From: Myxococcota bacterium
GTDB lineage: Bacteria; Myxococcota_A; UBA9042; DTJE01
Length of the DNA: 60,173 nt
Assembly: GCA_017994695.1 (NCBI GenBank)
Contig: JAGOKF010000016.1
Location: 1-60,173 of the forward strand
Reading direction: 5' to 3'
The position numbers were made by a program, and so were the translations under genes. Numbering within the stretch: the first letter of the stretch is position 1; each line of letters starts with the position of its first letter. The notes beneath the pieces are model-generated. The model did no database searches. It was not told the DNA's origin and was given only the letters and a program-made list of their open reading frames with translations. Shown piece by piece: positions 36,159-44,263 of this stretch.

Positions 36159-37204
36159 AGCGTCCCCCACCGGTTCCCCCGCGGACCACCGGAGGCCGAC
36201 CGGCCCCGGCGGACCGGCCGATCCTCGGGTTCGACCTGGGCGGGTCCCGCCTGAAGGCGGGAGTCGTCCTGCGCGGCGGCGTGGTCCGGATGGAGGTCCG
36301 GGACCTGCCCCGGACCGGACGGTCGCCCGGGGCCACGCTGGACTTCCTGGTCGAGGGGTTGAGGGACCTCCTGGTCCGGGAAGGGATCCGGGAGCAGGAC
36401 CTGCTGGGCCTGGGCGGCGGAATGGCCGGGGCGATCCGGTTCCCGCAAGGCATCGTGGTCCAGTCGCCCCACCACCCCGAGTGGCGGGGGTTTCCCCTGA
36501 AGAAGGCCTTGCGGGAACGCCTGGGGATCCGCCGGGTCGTGGTGGACAACGACGCGAACGTGGTGGCCCTGGGGGAAGCCCGGCACGGGGCGGCGATGGG
36601 AGACCCGGATTTCCTGTGCCTGACCCTCGGGAGCGGCATCGGCGGTGCGGTGGTGCTGGGCGGCGAACTCTGGCGGGGAACCCGGGGCATGGCGGGGGAG
36701 TTCGGCCACATGCCGGCCCGGCCGGGAGGCCGGCGCTGCGCCTGCGGAAGCCGCGGCTGCCTGGAGCAATACGCCTCGGCGGAATCCCTGCGGCGCTTCG
36801 CCCGGGAACAGCGGCTGGTTGCTCGGGGCGTGATCCCCCCGGGGCCCGATGCGCCCCGGTCCCTGGTGGAGGCGGCCCGTTCGGGGAACCCGGAGGCATT
36901 GCGGGCCTTCGACGAGATGGGGCACTGGCTGGCCGCGGGCATCGCGACGCTGGTCCAGGCCCTGGACGTGCCGCTGGTGGTCATCGCGGGGGGCCTGGCC
37001 GCGGCCTTCCCGCTGTTCGAGGGCCGGCTGATCCGGGAGGTCGGGGGGCACGGCCTGGCGCCGCTGCTCCAGGGAATCCGGATCCGCCCCGGGACCCTCG
37101 GGGATGCGGCGGGAGTCCTGGGCGCGGCCTCGCTGCTGGCAGCGGGGCCGACGGAACGCGGTCGGGGCGTCGGGAATTTGCCCCTCGATCCCGGGGACCG
37201 CTAG
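36155..37204 (+). CDS. ROK-family sugar kinase
   Basis: The 349-residue protein has the ROK ATP-binding motif GFDLGGSRLKAG, the catalytic Asp in VVVDNDANVVALGE, LGSGIGGAVV, and a zinc site with His in FGHMPARPGG and Cys in CACGSRGCLEQYAS. ROK kinases phosphorylate free sugars such as glucose, N-acetylglucosamine or N-acetylmannosamine, usually at C6. A 20-residue Pro-rich N-terminal extension is present. It is the last gene of the HAD/nucleotidyltransferase/ROK cassette. Confidence 0.92.
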   Translation: MKRPPPVPPRTTGGRPAPADRPILGFDLGGSRLKAGVVLRGGVVRMEVRDLPRTGRSPGATLDFLVEGLRDLLVREGIREQDLLGLGGGMAGAIRFPQGIVVQSPHHPEWRGFPLKKALRERLGIRRVVVDNDANVVALGEARHGAAMGDPDFLCLTLGSGIGGAVVLGGELWRGTRGMAGEFGHMPARPGGRRCACGSRGCLEQYASAESLRRFAREQRLVARGVIPPGPDAPRSLVEAARSGNPEALRAFDEMGHWLAAGIATLVQALDVPLVVIAGGLAAAFPLFEGRLIREVGGHGLAPLLQGIRIRPGTLGDAAGVLGAASLLAAGPTERGRGVGNLPLDPGDR

Positions 37205-37207
37205 CAT
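37178..37207 (+). promoter_or_regulatory. Candidate promoter for the unknown helical protein gene
   Basis: TTGCCC (37178-37183), an 18-base spacer, then TAGCAT (37202-37207). The -35 lies inside the end of the ROK kinase gene. The leader holds GGAGGTT before the ATG at 37236. Confidence 0.4.
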
Positions 37208-37235
37208 CAGGGGCGGTCCCCCCGGAGGTTGCTCC

Positions 37236-38543
37236 ATGGAAGGCGATGCACCGCGAACCGCGGAAGCCCGCCGGATCGATGCCAGGCAACTGCTGGAGAT
37301 CCATGCATTCCTGGCCTGCCAGGGGCCCGAGGCCTTCCAGCCGTCGGTGGCCTGGTTCCGCCTGATGCCCGACGCCCGGCAGGGGGCCCTGGTGGACTGG
37401 CTGCTGGACCCGGCGCACCGCCAGGAGGCCTCGGCACTGGTGGGAAGCGAGTGGGGGCGGGTCCTGGAGGGGTCGGACCGGGACGGATTCGCCCGGATGG
37501 GGAGCCTGCTCCCGTGCCTGGCTTCCTGCGACGCGGCGCTCGGGTTCCGGGTCCTTCAGGCCACGGCCGAGGCGGTGGGACCCTCGGCTCGGAAGGCCTT
37601 CGGGGAGGCCCTGCTGGCCCTGGCCCTTTCCCGGGGGACGACCCGCGAGCCAAGGACCGCGGCACCGACCTCCGTGGAAGACCTGCTGGACGTGCTGTTC
37701 CGGGCCATGGCTCGCCTGCCGATGGATGCCGAGGGCCAAGCCCGGTGCTTCCTGGCCCTGACCCAGGACGCCGGGGAGGAAATCGGCGAGATCCTGGTCC
37801 GCAGCGGCCTGTTCCCAAGGGATCCCGAGGCCCAGGGGCTGATCCTGGCCGACGGGCATCCCCGGGCCATCGAGGAACTCCTCCGGGGAGCGATGGTGCG
37901 CCCCGGGGGGAAGGCCGATCTCTTCCAGGCCTGCCGGATGATGCTGTCCCGGGACCTGGTGACGGCCATCCCGGCCCTGGGCCGCGCGATGGACGTCATC
38001 GGTGGCCAGTCCCCCGGCCTTCAGCCGCTGGAGGCCCTCTTCCGGGCGGCCCTGCTTCCGGCCCTGGAACGGGCCCCCGTCGAGATCCTGGGCCACGTGG
38101 TCCCGGAACCATCGACCCCCGGGACCCTGCGCCTGGTCTCCCAGATCGTCCCGGGTCTTCCGCCGGACCGGCGATCCTTCCTCTGCGACCTGCTGCTGGA
38201 TCGCTGCGATCAGGCGCTCCGGGAGGGTCGGGTGGGCACCGCCGAGGGCCCCCTCTTCGTGGACACGGTGGTCCAGGCGGCCGTGCTGCACCCCGATGCC
38301 GGTCGGGCGACCGAGCGGGTTCGCCGGATGCTGCTGGACGGGGCGGCCCTCTTCCGGGTCCACCTGTTCGGCAGCGCACGGCCCCGGGAGGATCTCTTCG
38401 ACGCGGCGATGGCCTTCGAGCAGGTGGTCGCTGACCTGGACGCCGAGTTCCGCCGTCGGAGGTCCCTGGCCTACTCGCTGGACAGCGTGATGCCGATGGT
38501 CCGGTCCCTGGCCCACCCGCCCCAGATCACCTGGGCCGAGTAG
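37236..38543 (+). CDS. Unknown protein, predicted mostly helical
   Basis: The 435-residue protein has no signal peptide, membrane span or recognised motif. The sequence is rich in Leu, Ala, Arg and Glu with regular helix-like spacing and short turns, which suggests an all-alpha, HEAT- or ARM-like repeat fold (for example ARQLLEIHAFLACQG, RQGALVDWLLDPAHRQ). ATG 37236 follows GGAGGTT with a six-base gap. Codon use matches its neighbours, so it is a real gene. It begins its own transcription unit by the promoter at 37178-37207. Confidence 0.8.
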   Translation: MEGDAPRTAEARRIDARQLLEIHAFLACQGPEAFQPSVAWFRLMPDARQGALVDWLLDPAHRQEASALVGSEWGRVLEGSDRDGFARMGSLLPCLASCDAALGFRVLQATAEAVGPSARKAFGEALLALALSRGTTREPRTAAPTSVEDLLDVLFRAMARLPMDAEGQARCFLALTQDAGEEIGEILVRSGLFPRDPEAQGLILADGHPRAIEELLRGAMVRPGGKADLFQACRMMLSRDLVTAIPALGRAMDVIGGQSPGLQPLEALFRAALLPALERAPVEILGHVVPEPSTPGTLRLVSQIVPGLPPDRRSFLCDLLLDRCDQALREGRVGTAEGPLFVDTVVQAAVLHPDAGRATERVRRMLLDGAALFRVHLFGSARPREDLFDAAMAFEQVVADLDAEFRRRRSLAYSLDSVMPMVRSLAHPPQITWAE

Positions 38544-38609
38544 CCGTCCCCGGCACGGACCCGCCGATCCCCCAGGAGCCCCGACAGATGCCGGGCCGGG
38601 GAAGTCCCG

Positions 38610-39095
38610 TCACTTCCTGGGGGCGCTGGACGGGGCCTTTCCGGAGGCCGGGGTCTTCGCCTGGGCCTTCCGGAGGGCGATCCGGATCTCCTTCACCTCC
38701 ACCGTGAGTTCCTTCAAGGCCTCCTGGATCGCCTCGACCTGGTCGGTGGTCGGGACCCGCAGGAACGCGACGGCCTCCTCCCGCAGCAGGGCCAGCGGCC
38801 GGGCCAGTTCCGGAGCCCGGAGCCGTTCCATCAGTTCGGGCAGGGGCAGCCTGCCGTACTGGTCCAGGAGCCCCTTCAGGTGCAGTCCCGAGAAGGCCTG
38901 GGCCACCCGCTGGCGCCGCTCCTCGAGGATCTGGCGTCCCGCCTCCAGGGCCTTCTGGCCCTCGCTGAGGGCCTGGCGTCCCCGGGAGGCCACCTGGTCC
39001 TTCACCTGCCGTCCCTTGGAGGTCAGCCCCGAGAGCCGCTCGGCGGACTGGTCCAGAAGCCCCTTCACCTGGGAACCGATCGCCTTGGCCGTCAT
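38610..39095 (-). CDS. Phasin-like helical coiled-coil protein
   Basis: The 161-residue protein is almost wholly amphipathic helix, with repeats of the type GLLDQSAERLSGL and EGQKALEAGRQILEERRQR. A Pro-marked hinge (RVPTTDQ) leads to a second helix, and the Lys/Ala/Pro/Ser tail is disordered. This resembles phasins or apolipoprotein-like surface-binding proteins, but no polyhydroxyalkanoate gene is nearby. ATG 39095 follows AGGAGG. It has the best promoter in the window (39128-39156), so it may be highly expressed. Confidence 0.8.
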   Translation of the reverse strand: MTAKAIGSQVKGLLDQSAERLSGLTSKGRQVKDQVASRGRQALSEGQKALEAGRQILEERRQRVAQAFSGLHLKGLLDQYGRLPLPELMERLRAPELARPLALLREEAVAFLRVPTTDQVEAIQEALKELTVEVKEIRIALRKAQAKTPASGKAPSSAPRK

Positions 39096-39127
39096 CGAAC
39101 CCTCCTGGAAATTCAGAGTGCAACGGG

Positions 39128-39156
39128 AAGATAACGCATCGCGTCAATCCTGTCAA
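39128..39156 (-). promoter_or_regulatory. Strong sigma-70 promoter for the phasin-like gene
   Basis: Reading the minus strand: TTGACA (39156-39151), a 17-base spacer, then TATCTT (39133-39128). The -35 is a perfect consensus. The 5' leader would be about 28 bases and holds AGGAGG. Confidence 0.7.
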
Positions 39157-39173
39157 GCCGAGTGTTTGAGGGC

Positions 39174-39192
39174 GGTTGCGGGTGCTGCAACC
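39174..39192. other. Perfect 6-bp hairpin in the fumarase/phasin-like intergenic region
   Basis: GGTTGC (39174-39179) and GCAACC (39187-39192) flank a seven-base loop. It lies in the 248-base gap downstream of the fumarase genes and upstream of the phasin-like promoter (both minus strand). There is no T tract, so it is not a classical intrinsic terminator. The rest of the gap (39193-39343) shows no feature I can name. Confidence 0.3.
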
Positions 39193-39343
39193 CCTTGGCC
39201 TCCCCGCGCGATCCGGGACCGGGACTCCCGGCGGCAGGCCGACCCGGGGATCCCGGCACGCGGATGGCGGAGGGATTTCGCCACGGGGACCCGCGGGACA
39301 GGGAAGGTCTTCCGATCCGGGGAGTCGAGGCCGCCGGCGGGTC

Positions 39344-39934
39344 TCAGAGGCCCAGCAGTTCCTTGCGCCGGGCCTCGGAGGCCGCCAGCACCTCCCGGTG
39401 CAGACTCCCCCCGTTCGCGTCCATCGTCACAACGACCGGGAAGTCCTCCACCTCCAGGACCCAGAAGGCCTCGGGCACCCCGAACTCCTGGAGCATCCGG
39501 ACCTCCCGGACCCGGCGCACCCGCCGGGCCAGCAGGGTGCCCGCCCCGCCGACCGCGTGGAGGTACACCGCGCCGTGCTGCTGCAGCGCCCGGCTGGTCT
39601 TCTCCCCCATGCCGCCCTTGCCGATCACCCCGGCGATGCCATACCGGGCGATCACGTCGGCCTGGTAGGGCTCCTCCCGGTTGGAGGTGGTGGGCCCGGC
39701 GGAGACGACCCGCCACCCCTCCCCCTCCTTCACCATGATGGGCCCGCAGTGGTAGATGAACGCCCCCCGGAGCAGGTCCGCGTATTCCGGGCGGAACTCC
39801 TCCACCAGGAACTTGTGGCCCATGTCCCGGGCGGTCACGACGGTCCCGGTCAGCAGCAGTTCCTGCCCGATGGTCAGGCCCCGGAGGACCTCCTCGGACA
39901 CGGGCATCCGAAGGCGCAGCGGTTCGTTGGCCAT
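39344..39934 (-). CDS. Fumarate hydratase class I, beta subunit (C-terminal domain)
   Basis: The 196-residue protein matches the swivelling C-terminal domain of iron-sulfur fumarase/tartrate dehydratase: GQELLLTGTVVTARDM, GAFIYHCGPIM, SAGPTTSNRE, and VIGKGGMGEKT. With the alpha subunit it interconverts fumarate and L-malate in the TCA cycle; tartrate dehydratase activity cannot be excluded. ATG 39934 is 12 bases after the alpha-subunit stop, with AGGGGGACGAGG upstream. The order alpha-beta is the usual one. Confidence 0.93.
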   Translation of the reverse strand: MANEPLRLRMPVSEEVLRGLTIGQELLLTGTVVTARDMGHKFLVEEFRPEYADLLRGAFIYHCGPIMVKEGEGWRVVSAGPTTSNREEPYQADVIARYGIAGVIGKGGMGEKTSRALQQHGAVYLHAVGGAGTLLARRVRRVREVRMLQEFGVPEAFWVLEVEDFPVVVTMDANGGSLHREVLAASEARRKELLGL

Positions 39935-39946
39935 CCTCGTCCCCCT

Positions 39947-40816
39947 CTACAAGACCTTGCCGACGCCGTTCCGGACCTCCAGCCGGCGGCGGCGATCCGC
40001 CCAGCAGCCGTAGGCGATGGACACGAAGAACGACGCGGGATGGCGATGCTTCCACCCCACCTTGACCGCCAGGACCGTGGTCCGTCCCCCGAACCCCATC
40101 GGCCCGACTCCGAGACGGTTGCAGTCCCGGACCAGCCGGTCCTCCAGTTCCGCCAGCAGCGGATCCGGGTTCACGTCGTCCAGGGGCCGCAGCAGTTGCC
40201 GCTTGGCCCCGGCGTATCCCCCGGCCCGGTCGCCCCCGATGCAGACCCCGAGTACCCCCGGGGCGCACCCGTGCCCCTGGGCCTGGTGCACCGCGTCCAC
40301 CACGCAGCGATAGACCCCCTCCAGGTCCCGGCCGGCCTTCAGCGACGCGTCGGGAAGCCGGTACTGGGCGCCGGTGTTCTCGCTTCCGCCGCCCTTCAGC
40401 AGCAGGTCGATCACCAGGCGGTCGTCGGTCGCGGGCTCGAACTCGACGTGGGGTAAATCCACGCCCAGGTTGTCCCCGGTGTTCCTGCCGGTCACGGGGT
40501 GCACGGAGTTGGGCCGCAGGGACCCCTCCTCCGTCGCCAGGCGGATGGCCTTCTGGAGCGCCTCCCGGACCTCCTCGGGGTCCATCCCCCGGGGCAACTG
40601 GACGAAGAAGGTCGTCAGACCCGTGTCCTGGCAGATGGGAGTCCCCGCCTCCCGGGACATCTCCACGTTGCGGATCATCGCGTCCAGGACGTTCCAGGCC
40701 GTGCCCCCCTCGGTCTCCTCCTCCCGGGCCTTCCGCAGCCACCGCTCGACGTCCGGCGAAAGGTCCGTGGAGGTCCGACGGATCAACTCCAGAGCCCAGT
40801 TCACCAGGGAATCCAT
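39947..40816 (-). CDS. Fumarate hydratase class I, alpha subunit (Fe-S domain)
   Basis: The 289-residue protein has the three Cys ligands of the [4Fe-4S] cluster in recognisable contexts: GTPICQDTGL, GHGCAPGVLG and AYGCWADRRR. Other conserved strings are RPNSVHPVTGRNTGDN and LLKGGGSEN. It forms the catalytic alpha2beta2 enzyme with the next gene. ATG 40816 follows AGGAGG; an in-frame ATG at 40852 has no such site. The cluster type is oxygen-sensitive in known enzymes. Confidence 0.94.
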   Translation of the reverse strand: MDSLVNWALELIRRTSTDLSPDVERWLRKAREEETEGGTAWNVLDAMIRNVEMSREAGTPICQDTGLTTFFVQLPRGMDPEEVREALQKAIRLATEEGSLRPNSVHPVTGRNTGDNLGVDLPHVEFEPATDDRLVIDLLLKGGGSENTGAQYRLPDASLKAGRDLEGVYRCVVDAVHQAQGHGCAPGVLGVCIGGDRAGGYAGAKRQLLRPLDDVNPDPLLAELEDRLVRDCNRLGVGPMGFGGRTTVLAVKVGWKHRHPASFFVSIAYGCWADRRRRLEVRNGVGKVL

Positions 40817-40968
40817 TCCCTCCTCCTTCGGGTGTCGTGGAGAAACTGGCACAACCCCGACCCGCCGTCAACGACGGTTCCCATGGCCCACCGGGCATTT
40901 CCGGGAAGAACCGGCGACGGAACCCCGAGTTTGTGGTATGCAGGTCGCCGGGCTTCCGGGAAGGGACG

Positions 40969-42924
40969 ATGCGGATTCTGCTGGTGGCCCCTGGCGGCCG
41001 GGAGGACCTCCTGGCGTCCGTGATGCGGGAGATCCCCTACCTCGACAGCCCCGCCTTCTTCGCTCCCCATGCCCTGGCCGCGGTCGCGGCGGTCACCCCC
41101 GGAGACCACGAGGTGCGGATCCACGACGAGAACCTCCGGGGCCCGGTGGACGACCTGATCCGAAGGGAATCCTTCGACATCCTGGGGGTCACGCTGACCA
41201 CCAACCAGTTGCACCGGACCGCGGAGATCCTGGACCTGGCCCGGGGTTCGCCCGTCCACAAGGTCATCGGGGGCATCGGGGCAGGGGCGATGCTCCCGGT
41301 GCTCCAGTCGAAGGCCGACACCCTCTTCCTGGGCGAGGTGGAGGACAGCTGGCCCCGGTTCCTTCTGGACTTCCAGGCGGGACGGCCGCTGCCGGTGTAC
41401 CAGACCCTCGTGCGACCGGACATGGCCCGGACCCCGGCGCCCCGGTGGGACCTCCTGGGAGGCGACCTGTCCCGGTACGGGGCCGTGTCGGTGCAGACCG
41501 CCCGGGGATGCCCCTTCGACTGCGACTTCTGCGACGTGCTGTTCACCTATGGCCGCAAGGTCCGCCAGAAGCCCCTGGACCGGGTGCTGGAGGAGGTGGT
41601 CCAACTGGAGCGGCGGGGAGCCAAGATGGTGCTCTTCGCCGACGACTGCTTCGCCGCCGACCGGGCCTACGTGAAGGACCTGCTCCGGCGGCTGGCGGCC
41701 CTGAACAACTCCTTCCGGGTGCCCCTGGGCTTCCTGACCCAGGTGGACCTGACCGTGGCCGACGACGAGGAACTGCTGGAACTGCTGGCCGACGCGAACT
41801 TCCTGGAGGTCCAGGTGGGGGTCGAGTCCACGCATCCCGCATCCCTGGAAGACCTGGGCAAGCGCCAGAACCTCCGCCGGGACCCGATCCAGGCCGTGCG
41901 GAGGATCCAGTCCTACGGCATCTCGGTGATGGCCCACTGGATCATCGGGTCCGATTCGGACGACCTGTCGGCCTTCCAGCGACTCCGGGACTTCCTGCGG
42001 GAGGCCCGGATCACCCACCACCATGCCCATCCTCTGATCGCGCCCCCGGGGACCCGCCTCTGGTACCGTCTGCGACGCCAGGGCCGCATCGTGACCTTCA
42101 CCGACGAGATGCGCGACCGCCTGGACGTGGCGACCAACGTGGTCCCGCTCCGGATGACCCGCCTGGAACTGATGGAGGGCCTGGCGGCCCACTGGGAAGG
42201 CCAGGAGGACCCGGACTTCGCGATGGAACGGATCCTGGGATTCCTCCGGGAGGTGGATCGGATTCCCCGGGTCCGGGAGGCCCGCCTGGCCTCCCTCTGG
42301 CGGGACCGGAGCGTGATGGCGAAGGCCACGGCCTGGTACGCCTGGAAGGCCCCGAAGGCCTTCCGGAAGGTCTTCTTCGCGACGCTGGAGGAGACCCGCC
42401 GGCGGGCCCCGGCCCTGATGCCCCGAATGATGTTCGTGGTCACCTCCTGGGTGATGGACGTGCTGCGGTCCCGCAAGGCGGCCCGGATGGCCCGGCTCCA
42501 GGCGGACTTCGAGCGGTCCCACCCCGAGGTCGTGCGGCCCCTTCCCCGGGAGACCCCCATCGCCGGAACCCTGCGGGATCAGGGTCGGCCCATCGTGGAA
42601 GAGGCCTGGAACCGCCTCCGGCCCGCGGCCCGGGACCTGGAGGATCTGACCCGGGGCATCCTGGAGGCCCTGATGGACTTCAACGACCGGTTCGGGGCCA
42701 CCCTCAAGGACCTCGACGAGGCGTCCCGGGACGGCCTGCGGCTGGCCTGCGACCGCGTGATGGCCCGAAGGGCCTCCCTCCCCTCCCCGGGGACGGCCCG
42801 TCCCGATCCGCTCCCGGCGACGATGCCCGCCGGCTATCCCCGGGACGTGCTGGACGCCCTGGAACGCATGCTCCAGGTGTCCAGGGGCACTGAGGATGCC
42901 CTGTCCCCGGTCCCAGGGCGGTGA
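40969..42924 (+). CDS. Cobalamin-binding-type radical SAM protein
   Basis: The 651-residue protein has an N-terminal cobalamin-binding-like Rossmann domain (about 1-140; ILLVAPGG, FDILGVTLTTNQ, KVIGGIGAGAML) but without the DxHxxG histidine motif. The radical SAM barrel follows, with Cys181, Cys185 and Cys188 (GCPFDCDFC), and LEVQVGVES. The C-terminal 250 residues are helical and Arg-rich. Such proteins methylate or rearrange unreactive carbons; the substrate is unknown. ATG 40969 follows GGGAAGGGA. Its TGA and the stop of the convergent HD gene form the palindrome TGATCA. Confidence 0.9.
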   Translation: MRILLVAPGGREDLLASVMREIPYLDSPAFFAPHALAAVAAVTPGDHEVRIHDENLRGPVDDLIRRESFDILGVTLTTNQLHRTAEILDLARGSPVHKVIGGIGAGAMLPVLQSKADTLFLGEVEDSWPRFLLDFQAGRPLPVYQTLVRPDMARTPAPRWDLLGGDLSRYGAVSVQTARGCPFDCDFCDVLFTYGRKVRQKPLDRVLEEVVQLERRGAKMVLFADDCFAADRAYVKDLLRRLAALNNSFRVPLGFLTQVDLTVADDEELLELLADANFLEVQVGVESTHPASLEDLGKRQNLRRDPIQAVRRIQSYGISVMAHWIIGSDSDDLSAFQRLRDFLREARITHHHAHPLIAPPGTRLWYRLRRQGRIVTFTDEMRDRLDVATNVVPLRMTRLELMEGLAAHWEGQEDPDFAMERILGFLREVDRIPRVREARLASLWRDRSVMAKATAWYAWKAPKAFRKVFFATLEETRRRAPALMPRMMFVVTSWVMDVLRSRKAARMARLQADFERSHPEVVRPLPRETPIAGTLRDQGRPIVEEAWNRLRPAARDLEDLTRGILEALMDFNDRFGATLKDLDEASRDGLRLACDRVMARRASLPSPGTARPDPLPATMPAGYPRDVLDALERMLQVSRGTEDALSPVPGR

Positions 42925-44097
42925 TCACGGGGAGGCGGCGCTGCCGTTCTTCAGGCAGTTGCGGCCCCGGCGGCAGAGGCGGCTGCACTCGAAACCGCGG
43001 ATCACGTAGTCCTCGCGGTAGAGCAGCGAGGCGATGACCTCCATCAGGGCCAGGGCGTCCTTGTAGTAGATGGACCGCCGGAGCAGGTCGTCGGAAAGGT
43101 CCAGGGGGGCGAAGGTCTCCCGGAAATACTGGAGCTCCTGCTCGTTCTGGGCATGGAACTGGGCGTCCTCGTGGTGGAGCCGGTTGTCGTACTTCCGGAC
43201 GATGCCGTGGAAGATCGTCCAGAGGGGGGCGCCCGGATGCAACTGCCCCTCCTGGACCCGCCACAGCCCCTGGATCTCCAGCACGAACTTCCGGAGGGCC
43301 ACGGTCAGGTAGGTGAGCAGCGGGAACAGCGGCTCCTCGATGTCCACGTCGTGGGCCATCCGCAGCATGGCCTGGAAGGTGGCCTTGCCGTTCTTCTTGA
43401 ACAGCTTGCGCAGCGTCGCCTCCAGGCGCGGGTCCGCCCTCCGGGCCCGGACCTCGGCCATCATCTGCTTGGCATTGTTCAGGATGAAGAGGTTCTTGAA
43501 GCACTGGTAGAGCTTCTCTTCGTCGGGGTAGTTCTCGATGGTCTGGATGTTGTGCATCCGGTCCGCCAGTTTCACCAGCGTCGCGGCGACCCGGATGTCG
43601 GGGTCCGGGTGGGTGAAGATGCCCGAAATGGACTTGTAGTACAGGTCCGCCTTGTGCCGGGTCAGCACCCAGACGACTTCGACCACCCGCTCGGCGATGT
43701 CCCTCGGGAAGAGGGTCCTCTCGGCGAGGCGCACCACCTCGGTGGCCAGCCTGGCGCGGCACTCGGCTTCCACCTCGGGCCCGCTGCGCCCGCAGGCCTT
43801 CTCCCGGTCGATGGCATCCTCCATCACGTCGTGGAGCAGGCCCGCGACGATCACGTAGGGCTGGGATGCCGCCTGCTTCAGGATCCACGCCACGTTGGTC
43901 GGGTGAGTGAAGGCCGCCTCGTGGTTCTTCCGGGGAGGCATGTCCCGGTAGAGACCCTCCGCAAGGCCGTATGCCAGTTGCACGAACCGGAGGTCCGGGT
44001 CCGACAGTCCGTGGGTCAGCACCTCCCGGGGCACCGGCTCCCGGTACGGCCGCCAGATCTCGACCTCCTCGAACACCGCCCGGGCCGTGTCCGCCAT
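42925..44097 (-). CDS. Stand-alone SpoT/RelA-like HD-domain hydrolase with Cys-rich C-terminus
   Basis: The 390-residue protein has the metal and substrate residues of the (p)ppGpp hydrolase domain: His65 (THPTNVAWIL), HDxxED at His89-Asp94 (LLHDVMEDA), and KLADRMHN with Asp179 and Asn183. No synthetase, TGS or ACT domain is present. Residues about 200-390 are helical, and the tail has Cys371, Cys375 and Cys381 (CSRLCRRGRNC), possibly a metal site. (p)ppGpp or another pyrophosphorylated nucleotide may be its substrate, by family logic only. ATG 44097 follows GGAGGG. Confidence 0.85.
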   Translation of the reverse strand: MADTARAVFEEVEIWRPYREPVPREVLTHGLSDPDLRFVQLAYGLAEGLYRDMPPRKNHEAAFTHPTNVAWILKQAASQPYVIVAGLLHDVMEDAIDREKACGRSGPEVEAECRARLATEVVRLAERTLFPRDIAERVVEVVWVLTRHKADLYYKSISGIFTHPDPDIRVAATLVKLADRMHNIQTIENYPDEEKLYQCFKNLFILNNAKQMMAEVRARRADPRLEATLRKLFKKNGKATFQAMLRMAHDVDIEEPLFPLLTYLTVALRKFVLEIQGLWRVQEGQLHPGAPLWTIFHGIVRKYDNRLHHEDAQFHAQNEQELQYFRETFAPLDLSDDLLRRSIYYKDALALMEVIASLLYREDYVIRGFECSRLCRRGRNCLKNGSAASP

Positions 44098-44263
44098 GAT
44101 CCCTCCAGGACCCGCCGGGGGCATCTTGGCAAAAACCGACGGGGAATGCCAGGAGGAAACCGGCAGGGAAGCCCGGTCGGGAAGGGATGGGAGCGCGGTC
44201 CCCGGGGCCGGTTCCCCCGAGGTTTCTGCCCCCGAGGTCGGGGAGCCCACGGATCGGTCCCCC

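Noticed and set aside
34753-37204. NDP-heptose (Gmh/Hld) or MurNAc-recycling operon
   Set aside because: The kinase is ROK rather than PfkB- or AmgK-like, and no isomerase, epimerase or mutase is present.
44098-44263. Repeated CCCCCGAGGT and short G/C palindromes between the HD and GGDEF genes
   Set aside because: Two copies only, short, and consistent with base composition; no array or terminator structure.
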